From: Actinomycetes bacterium
GTDB taxonomy: Bacteria > Actinomycetota > Acidimicrobiia > Acidimicrobiales > JAKAOS01
DNA length: 7,580 bases
Assembly: GCA_021790615.1 (NCBI GenBank)
Contig: JAJYGW010000151.1
Location: forward strand, 2,812-10,391
Direction: 5' to 3'
Position 1 is the stretch's first letter. Each line of letters begins with the position of its first letter. Both the position numbers and the translations under genes were made by a program. This document shows positions 1-4,627 of this stretch, one piece after another. The notes beneath the pieces were generated by a model, which was given only the letters and a program-made list of their open reading frames with translations, was not told the DNA's origin and did not search any database.

Positions 1-590
1 GCCGAGGAGGTTCCCGCCAGCCCCGCGACGACCGTCCCCTTGTCGGGCGCACCGGCCGGACGGAGCTCCACGCTCCGTCGACCGGGATGCGCCACCAGGC
101 CGCACTCGGCGGCATCCCCCACCACCGCCGCTGCCCAGCGAGCGGCGTCCGCGAGCCGCTCGGCGCGCCGCCAGTGCAAGGTCAGAGCGAGACCCTTCTC
201 CTCCACCACCGCTCCCGCCGGCCGGGTCCGCTCCGCTAGCCCGGCGACCCGGTCGAGCGTGGGTCGCAAGGGGGCGAGCCCCGGCCACTCGACGAGCTCG
301 CCCGCAGGCCCCACGGTCTCGGCACCGTAGAGCCCGAAGAGGCGAACCCCCGCCGCGGCGCCCAGGGCCTCGCTGAGGAACGCGACGGGACGCCCGGACA
401 CGACGGCCACGGTCCCGAGCCGTTCCGCGAGGCGAGCCAGGAGCGCGGGCACGCCGGGCAGCGGTTGTGCGGCCCCCGGGTCCTCGACGATCCGGGCCAG
501 CGTGCCGTCGAAGTCGAGGCTGAGCAGCGCTCGCTCCGGCTCGGGTGGGAACCCGGGCGGCCAGCCCCCCTCCTCGCTCGCTATCGTCAC
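1..590 (-). CDS. otsB: Trehalose-6-phosphate phosphatase OtsB, N-terminal part (3' end beyond window)
   Basis: Removes phosphate from trehalose 6-phosphate to release trehalose, a cytosolic osmoprotectant and carbon store, in the OtsA-OtsB pathway. The frame is open from a GTG at 590-588 to the left edge, giving 196 codons. Visible HAD-phosphatase features are motif I, LDFDGTLA (Asp26 nucleophile, Asp28), motif II, VVSGRP (Ser65-Arg67), the family motif GLYGAE (residues 86-91), and EEKGLALTLHWR with Lys132. A segment RRSVELRPAGAPDKG (171-185) comes near the edge. The Mg-binding Asp motif III should lie beyond position 1 and cannot be checked. GTG 590 is the only standard start before motif I; it has no Shine-Dalgarno sequence and lies 5 nt from the oppositely oriented tRNA-Thr, so any promoter must overlap or lie behind the tRNA gene. 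No otsA is visible. Family assignment is firm; the start is less certain. Confidence 0.9.
   Translation of the reverse strand, partial: MTIASEEGGWPPGFPPEPERALLSLDFDGTLARIVEDPGAAQPLPGVPALLARLAERLGTVAVVSGRPVAFLSEALGAAAGVRLFGLYGAETVGPAGELVEWPGLAPLRPTLDRVAGLAERTRPAGAVVEEKGLALTLHWRRAERLADAARWAAAVVGDAAECGLVAHPGRRSVELRPAGAPDKGTVVAGLAGTSS
582..587 (+). promoter_or_regulatory. Possible -10 element of the tRNA-Thr promoter
   Basis: TATCGT (a TANNNT hexamer) lies so that transcription would begin near 594, two bases before the mature tRNA 5' end. It falls inside the first codons of otsB on the other strand. No convincing -35 hexamer is seen 16-18 bp upstream, so this is a weak call from position and the only AT-containing stretch in the area. 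Confidence 0.3.
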
Positions 591-595
591 GGTCG

Positions 596-668
596 GCCGG
601 CGTGGCGCAGCTGGAAGCGCAGGCGACTTGTAATCGTCAGGTCGCGGGTTCGAGTCCCGCCGCCGGCT
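596..668 (+). tRNA. tRNA-Thr (anticodon TGT)
   Basis: Decodes ACA (and probably other ACN) threonine codons. The full cloverleaf can be drawn: the acceptor stem GCCGGCG (596-602) pairs perfectly with CGCCGGC (661-667). The D stem is GCGC/GCGC (605-608, 617-620). The anticodon stem GGCGA/TCGTC (622-626, 634-638) has one G-T pair, and its loop CTTGTAA carries anticodon TGT at 629-631. The variable loop is 5 nt, the T stem GCGGG/CCCGC (644-648, 656-660) has loop TTCGAGT, and the discriminator is T668. CCA is not encoded, so it must be added after transcription. It is the only plus-strand gene here, converging on rlmB (34 nt apart) and diverging from otsB (5 nt apart). Confidence 0.96.
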
Positions 669-702
669 CGCCCTGGGAGTCCACGGCCCGAGCGCACCCC
701 GT

Positions 703-1647
703 TCACCGCCGGCGTGCGAGCTCGAAACAGGCAACCGCGGCGGCCGTTGCCAGGTTCAGGGACTCCGTACGACCGTGTTGGGGAATCCGGACCACCAGAT
801 CGCACCGGCGACGCACGAGGCTCGAGAGGCCCCGTCCCTCCGCGCCCACGACCAGCGCGACCCGAGATCCCGGAAGGTCGGCCTCGAACAGCGACGCCGG
901 GGCATCCGGCGCGAGCCCCACGGTCCAGACGCCGGCCGACTCGAGACTCGCGAGCGCATTGGGCACGCCGGGAACGAGGGCGAACGAGAGGTATTCGATC
1001 GCCCCGGCCGCCGCCTTGGTGACGGCGGGTGTGATGTGGACCGCCCGTCTGCGCGGCAGGACGAGCCCGGTCACCCCTGCGATCTCGGCGGCGCGCGCGA
1101 GGGCGCCGAGGTTCCGAGGATCGGTGACGCCGTCCGCGACGACGAGGAACGGTCGCTCCGCGCTCGCCAGGTCGTCGAGGAGGAGGCCCTCCAACGCCGC
1201 CGCGTGGGCGAGCACGCCTTGCGGTGCGTCGGTGCGGGCCTCGGCCTCCAGCCGGGCCTGCGCGACCCGGCGCACCGGCACGCGAGCGGACACGGCCAGG
1301 GACTCGACGGCGGCCAGGCTCGGGCCCGGCGTCGCGGACTCCGAGATCCACACGTCGCGCACCCGGCGCCGCCCCGCCGCCAGCAGAGCCCGCACTGCCT
1401 GGCGTCCCTCGACCTGCTCCCCACCGAGCTCCGACCCTCGCAGGCGCTGCCCTAGTCGGCGGGGGTCCTGGTGCCATCCCCCCGGCGGGTTCACCCGCCC
1501 CCTCGGCCCAGCCGCGGCGGACCGGGAGTGCTTCGGACCGCCGGACGCAGCGCGGGCGCGCCCGGCGGGCTCACGGCGAGACTCCCCGCGGCCGTCCCGA
1601 TCCCGGCCCTCCCCACGCCGGCTGGCTCCTCGTCCGGAGGGGCTCAC
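703..1647 (-). CDS. rlmB: 23S rRNA (guanosine-2'-O-)-methyltransferase RlmB / TrmH-family SPOUT methyltransferase
   Basis: A SAM-dependent SPOUT enzyme, expected to 2'-O-methylate a guanosine in 23S rRNA. Numbered from GTG 1647 (314 residues), the sequence shows an Arg/Gly/Ser-rich basic tail (about 2-52), the TrmH-type substrate-binding start GEQVEGRQAV (76-85), and then the three SPOUT motifs: DPRNLGALARAA around Arg178/Asn179, VVGAEGRGL (266-274), and ESLNLATAAAV with Glu295 and Asn298. These form the trefoil-knot SAM site. The start is uncertain. GTG 1647 overlaps the ispF stop as GTGA, a common coupling arrangement, and gives the basic tail typical of actinobacterial RlmB. GTG 1494 has a better Shine-Dalgarno (AGGGGG) and gives 263 residues, close to the E. 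coli length, but leaves a 149-nt gap. Another TrmH-family target RNA cannot be excluded. Last gene of the probable carD operon. Confidence 0.9.
   Translation of the reverse strand: MSPSGRGASRRGEGRDRDGRGESRREPAGRARAASGGPKHSRSAAAGPRGRVNPPGGWHQDPRRLGQRLRGSELGGEQVEGRQAVRALLAAGRRRVRDVWISESATPGPSLAAVESLAVSARVPVRRVAQARLEAEARTDAPQGVLAHAAALEGLLLDDLASAERPFLVVADGVTDPRNLGALARAAEIAGVTGLVLPRRRAVHITPAVTKAAAGAIEYLSFALVPGVPNALASLESAGVWTVGLAPDAPASLFEADLPGSRVALVVGAEGRGLSSLVRRRCDLVVRIPQHGRTESLNLATAAAVACFELARRR
1515..1543 (-). other. Inverted repeat (hairpin) between ispF and the rlmB catalytic core
   Basis: CGGCGG and CCG pair with CGG and CCGCCG around one mismatch (9 base pairs, 9-nt loop 1525-1533). It lies 20 nt upstream of the alternative rlmB start at 1494, close to the AGGGGG Shine-Dalgarno candidate. 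No T-run follows on the minus strand. If rlmB starts at 1647, the repeat lies inside its basic N-terminal tail and may be only a by-product of GC-rich Arg/Gly codons. Confidence 0.35.
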
Positions 1648-2129
1648 GGGCCGACCCGCTCTCGCTGGTCGACGAGCACGACCGCCCACGCGCCCATGCC
1701 CTCCCGGCGTCCGAGCGCGCCGAGGCCTTCTGCGCGCTTGGGCGCAACCCGGACCGGCGCCGCGAGGATCCCGGCGAGCGTCGACTCCATTGCCGCCCGG
1801 AACGGCGCGAGCACCGGCCACTCGGCGACGAGCGCCACGTCTGCGTTCTCGACGCCGAGCCCGGCCTCGTGCAGCGCCTCGACCACCTCGCGAAGCAGCT
1901 CCGTGCTCGCAGCACCAGCGAAGCGCTCGTCCCCGGCCGGGAAGCGCGTGCCGAGGTCGCCCATGCCGGCTGCGCCGAGCAGGGAGTCGGCGAGCGCGTG
2001 CACAACGACATCGGCGTCGCTGTGCCCAGCCAGCCCGGGTACGCCGGGGATGACGACGCCTCCGAGGACGAGCGGGCGCGCCGGGTCCCCCGAGAAGGGG
2101 TGCAGATCCACGCCGAGCCCCACGCGCAT
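1644..2129 (-). CDS. ispF: 2-C-methyl-D-erythritol 2,4-cyclodiphosphate synthase IspF
   Basis: Converts CDP-ME 2-phosphate to MEcPP with release of CMP, the fifth step of the MEP isoprenoid pathway; the family works as a cytosolic homotrimer. The protein is 161 residues, the usual length. The start MRVGLGVDLHPF supplies metal ligands Asp8 and His10. LAGHSDADVVVHAL follows, with His44 as the likely third zinc ligand (His42 in E. coli), then LLGAAGMGDLGTRFP. The C-terminal nucleotide-binding loop reads VAPKRAEGLGALGRREG (128-144), where E. coli has a Thr-rich segment; see findings. ATG 2129 is chosen because the family begins here and TGATG couples it to ispD (1-nt overlap); the upstream open frame is antisense-like filler. 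It probably shares mRNA with carD, ispD and rlmB. Confidence 0.95.
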   Translation of the reverse strand: MRVGLGVDLHPFSGDPARPLVLGGVVIPGVPGLAGHSDADVVVHALADSLLGAAGMGDLGTRFPAGDERFAGAASTELLREVVEALHEAGLGVENADVALVAEWPVLAPFRAAMESTLAGILAAPVRVAPKRAEGLGALGRREGMGAWAVVLVDQRERVGP

Positions 2130-2785
2130 CAGCGCGCCCCTGCGTCGAGCCACGCCTGCGCGAGCCGCAGATCCGCCGGCGTCGTCAGCTTCATGTTCCA
2201 CTCCTCGCCCGACACCAGTGCCACCCTGCCCCCAGCGGCCTCGACGAGGCTCGCGTCGTCGGTCGCCTCCGGGGCGCCCTCGTGGGCCGAGCGCAGCGCC
2301 GCAATGCGGAACGCCTGGGGCGTCTGCACGGCGACGAGCGACTGCCGGTCGAGCGTGGCCCGTACCCAACCGTCTCGCACGGACTTGAGCGTGTCCCGGA
2401 CGGGAAGCCCAGGCACTGCCCCGTCCGCACCGCTGCGCACTGCGGTCACGACACGGGAGAAGAGCGACTCCGAGGCGAGGGGACGAGCGGCGTCGTGGAC
2501 GACGACGATCCCCACCGAGCTCGGCACCACGGCCAGCCCGGCCCGGACCGACTCCGAGCGGGTCGCCCCGCCCACCACCACTGCATCCACACCCGCTAGC
2601 CCGGCCTCGAGCCGGTCCACGGGGAGCACCACGACAACGTAGTCACTGCTGCGACGGGCGAGCCGGACCGACCGCTCGAGCACCGTCTCCGCCCCGAGCC
2701 GAGCGAACTGCTTCGGGCCGCCGAAACGCCGCCCGGAACCGGCCGCCACGACGATCGTTGCCACGTCGCCGTCCGACGGCACCAC
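2129..2785 (-). CDS. ispD: 2-C-methyl-D-erythritol 4-phosphate cytidylyltransferase IspD
   Basis: Joins MEP with CTP to give CDP-ME and pyrophosphate, the third MEP-pathway step, in the cytosol. The protein is 218 residues, slightly short for the family but complete. Motifs in order: the glycine-rich CTP loop AAGSGRRFGGPKQF (14-27, with Arg19/Arg20 and Lys25), GGATRSESVRAGL (72-84), VVHDAARPL (96-103), VRDTLKSV (129-136), TPQAFR (155-160), TDDASLVE (175-182) and the end motif NMKLTTPADL (197-206), in which Lys199 matches the conserved C-terminal Lys. The start is one of two tandem GTG codons (2788 or 2785), only a few nt after the carD stop; GTG 2764 is a third option, seven codons on. No strong Shine-Dalgarno is seen, so translation is probably coupled to carD. 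It overlaps ispF by 1 nt. Confidence 0.95.
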   Translation of the reverse strand: MVPSDGDVATIVVAAGSGRRFGGPKQFARLGAETVLERSVRLARRSSDYVVVVLPVDRLEAGLAGVDAVVVGGATRSESVRAGLAVVPSSVGIVVVHDAARPLASESLFSRVVTAVRSGADGAVPGLPVRDTLKSVRDGWVRATLDRQSLVAVQTPQAFRIAALRSAHEGAPEATDDASLVEAAGGRVALVSGEEWNMKLTTPADLRLAQAWLDAGAR

Positions 2786-2790
2786 CCCCG

Positions 2791-3270
2791 CTACGGGAGC
2801 ACCTCGTCGAGGCGCTGCTCCGCCTCCTCCTCGCTGACCCCGATCGCGAAGGTCAGCTCCGAGACGAGGATCTGGCGCGCGCGAGTCAGCATCTTCTTCT
2901 CCCCCGCAGAGAGCCCCTTGTCCTTGTCCCTGATGGAGAGGTTCCGGACGACCTCGGCGACCTGGTAGATGTCGCCGGACTTCAGCTTCTCCTGGTGGTT
3001 CTTGTAGCGGCGGGACCAGTTGGTCGGCATCCGCGCCTCCTTCTTGCGGAGCACGGCGAAGACCTCCTCGACCTCCTCGTCGTTGATCACCTCCCGCAGC
3101 CCCACCTCGTCGGTGTTGTCCGCGGGCACGAGCAAGGTCAGGTCCCCGTAGGCGAGCTTCAGGACCAAGTACTCCCGCGACGCGCCGAAGGCTTCCCGCT
3201 TCTCGCGCCGCTCGATCACCGCCGCCCCGTGGTGGGGGTACACGACCTTGTCACCGACGTCGAACGCCAT
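2791..3270 (-). CDS. carD: CarD-family RNA polymerase-binding transcription regulator
   Basis: CarD binds the RNA polymerase beta subunit and stabilises the open complex at many promoters; it is essential in mycobacteria and linked there to rRNA control and stress survival. The protein is 159 residues, close to the M. tuberculosis length. The N-terminal Tudor-like RNAP-interaction domain (1-50) begins MAFDVGDKVVYPHHGAAVIE. The helical C-terminal domain contains PTNWSRRYK, with Trp85 matching the Trp that wedges into the -10 upstream edge, and AEVVRNL, KGLSAGEKKML and ARQILVSEL. Arg25 is present, but the position of mycobacterial Arg47 is Leu47 (LTLLVPA). ATG 3270 has a purine-rich Shine-Dalgarno (GAGGGAG) about 4 nt upstream and its own promoter. 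It leads a probable operon with ispD, ispF and rlmB. Confidence 0.97.
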   Translation of the reverse strand: MAFDVGDKVVYPHHGAAVIERREKREAFGASREYLVLKLAYGDLTLLVPADNTDEVGLREVINDEEVEEVFAVLRKKEARMPTNWSRRYKNHQEKLKSGDIYQVAEVVRNLSIRDKDKGLSAGEKKMLTRARQILVSELTFAIGVSEEEAEQRLDEVLP

Positions 3271-3338
3271 CCTGCTCCCTCGTCCAAGCCCCGGCTGCGC
3301 ACCCCGGGGAGGGTGGCACCCGGAGACCGATCGCTCCC

Positions 3339-3367
3339 AGGGTAGGGGGCGGGCTCAGGGAGGACAA
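3339..3367 (-). promoter_or_regulatory. Promoter of carD-ispD-ispF-rlmB
   Basis: On the minus strand, TTGTCC (3367-3362) is followed after exactly 17 bp by TACCCT (3344-3339), a good housekeeping-sigma layout for an actinobacterium. Transcription would begin near 3332, giving a leader of about 62 nt before the carD ATG at 3270. It lies in the 211-bp gap between disA and carD, downstream of a hairpin that may end the disA transcript. It is the best-supported promoter in the window, though read by eye only. Confidence 0.55.
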
Positions 3368-3444
3368 CTCGACCAGGCCGGAGCAAGGCAACGGCCCGGG
3401 CAGGCACCGCAACGGGGCCCGACTCCCCGTCGGCCGGCTGCGGT

Positions 3445-3477
3445 CGCGACGGGGGATCGGGCGGGGGACCCGTCGCG
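3445..3477 (-). terminator. Possible hairpin terminator after disA
   Basis: A perfect 9-bp inverted repeat (CGCGACGGG 3445-3453, CCCGTCGCG 3469-3477) with a 15-nt loop starts 4 nt after the disA stop codon. There is no T-run after it, so it is not a classical intrinsic terminator. U-poor hairpins are common at gene ends in GC-rich actinobacteria, and its place between the disA stop and the carD promoter suits transcription termination or mRNA 3'-end protection. A second, weaker repeat (3412-3417 with 3425-3430) lies downstream. Confidence 0.4.
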
Positions 3478-3481
3478 CGGG

Positions 3482-4537
3482 TCACCCATGACGGGCCGGC
3501 ACGCTCCCACCCTCCCCGAGCGACCCCGGAGCTCGCCCGCGCCTGCCCCGCGCGACGTCACCGAGCGGGAGGCCGGCCGCGCTGGCGAGCTCCTCGTCGG
3601 AGGAGCGGAGTGCCTCCTCCACCGAGCCGAAGTGCTCGAGCACACGCTCGAGGACCGAGGGGCTCGCGAGCAACCGGGCGAGCACGCGGTAGCCCCGCGG
3701 CACGACCCTGGAGTCGACATCGAAGCCCTCGTCCCCGAGCCCGAGCTCGCGCGCGACCCGCCCGACGTCGCTCAGCTCCGACGTGGCCATGCCGGCGAGG
3801 CGGTCCAACGCCTCGTCCAGGTACGGCGCTCGAGCGGGTCGCAGGTAGTCCCGGAGCAGCATCCGCCGCTCGTCGTCCACCCCCCCCATCAGCTCCTCGA
3901 GCTGGAGCTGGAGCATCCGGCCGTCGTCGCCCAGCTCGACGAGATAGCTCTCCACCTCCTCGGCGATGCGCCGCACCATCTCGGCTCGCTGGAGGACGCC
4001 GGCGACCTCCCGGGTCGAGACGTCCTCGCCGATCTCGCGAGCGAGGAGCTGGCTCGCCGCCCCGTCGAGGCGATGCTTGTAGCGCTCGAGCGTCGCCAGC
4101 GCCTGGTTGGCGCGGTCGATGACGTCCGCGATCGGACGGAGCTGGTGGCGCTCGTTCCCGCGGTAGACGGCGATCGTGGAGAAGTCCTCCGAGACCGAGA
4201 TGACCGGCACGTCGATCGAGCGGGCCACCCGCTCGGCCGTGCGGTGCCGGGTGCCGGTCTCACCCGTCGGGATCGACGGGTCGGGGACGAGATGGACGTT
4301 CGCCCGCGCGATGCGCGATCCGTCGGCTGCAAGGATCAACGCGCCGTCCATCTTCGCGAGCTCGGACAGCCGCTGCGGGCTGTACTCGGCGTCGACCAGG
4401 AAGCCTCCCGAGCAGATCGCCAGCACCGCCGGCCCATCCCCGACGACGATGAGGGCGCCGCGATCTGCGAGCAGGATGCGATCCAGACCGGCACGGAGCT
4501 GCTGGCCCGGCGCCACCGCCATGAGGGCTTCCGTCAT
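3482..4537 (-). CDS. disA: DNA integrity scanning protein DisA (diadenylate cyclase)
   Basis: Makes c-di-AMP from two ATP; in Bacillus it forms an octamer that scans DNA and falls silent at branched recombination intermediates. The protein is 351 residues, near the usual 355-360. The DAC domain (about 10-145) holds the catalytic motifs MDGA (63-66) and GTRHRTAER (95-103), both intact, with ADGSRIARANVHLVPDPSIP between them. A helical linker (about 140-260) follows, then the start of the HhH domain, VVPRGYRVLARLLASPSVLE (278-297). The expected Gly-rich last hairpin is replaced by GLPLGDVARGRRGRAPG and a tail; see findings. ATG 4537 is preferred over ATG 4570: homologues begin here, TGGAG lies 7 nt upstream, and a -10-like TAACAT overlaps the 4570 ATG. 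It follows radA, a conserved pairing. Confidence 0.94.
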   Translation of the reverse strand: MTEALMAVAPGQQLRAGLDRILLADRGALIVVGDGPAVLAICSGGFLVDAEYSPQRLSELAKMDGALILAADGSRIARANVHLVPDPSIPTGETGTRHRTAERVARSIDVPVISVSEDFSTIAVYRGNERHQLRPIADVIDRANQALATLERYKHRLDGAASQLLAREIGEDVSTREVAGVLQRAEMVRRIAEEVESYLVELGDDGRMLQLQLEELMGGVDDERRMLLRDYLRPARAPYLDEALDRLAGMATSELSDVGRVARELGLGDEGFDVDSRVVPRGYRVLARLLASPSVLERVLEHFGSVEEALRSSDEELASAAGLPLGDVARGRRGRAPGSLGEGGSVPARHG

Positions 4538-4568
4538 GGCTGCACTCCAGCGCGGCGCCACGCCAGTC

Positions 4569-4574
4569 ATGTTA
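4569..4574 (-). promoter_or_regulatory. Possible -10 element of disA
   Basis: TAACAT on the minus strand would start transcription near 4562, leaving about 25 nt before the preferred ATG at 4537 with its Shine-Dalgarno TGGAG (4549-4545). The upstream ATG at 4570 would then lie inside the promoter. No good -35 hexamer is seen; the expected region is occupied by a GC-rich inverted repeat (4583-4588 with 4604-4609). disA may equally be read from radA. Confidence 0.35.
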
Positions 4575-4627
4575 CGACAGGTCGCGCCGCCGGAGGCTGC
4601 CCCGGCGCGTCTCGGACGGCGGAGGGG

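Noticed and set aside
596..705. tRNA-Thr as an integration site for a mobile element
   Set aside because: No integrase, no repeat of the tRNA 3' end and no foreign-looking gene is visible; both sides are core genes.
587..1477. A 296-codon minus-strand frame running over rlmB and through the tRNA gene
   Set aside because: It contains the tRNA-Thr complement as coding sequence and no domain; rlmB in the neighbouring frame has all SPOUT motifs.
2129..2369. An 80-residue N-terminal extension of IspF
   Set aside because: IspF homologues start at MRVGLGVDLH, the ATG couples to the ispD stop, and the extension lies wholly inside ispD.
545..2642. Long plus-strand frames over rlmB, ispF and ispD
   Set aside because: They are Arg/Ser/Pro-rich shadows opposite genes with clear family motifs, and one of them also reads through the tRNA.
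3271..3481. A small gene or riboswitch in the disA-carD gap
   Set aside because: I saw only a promoter and two inverted repeats. The minus-strand open frame across it has no recognisable domain and runs into carD out of frame, and no known riboswitch motif was recognised.
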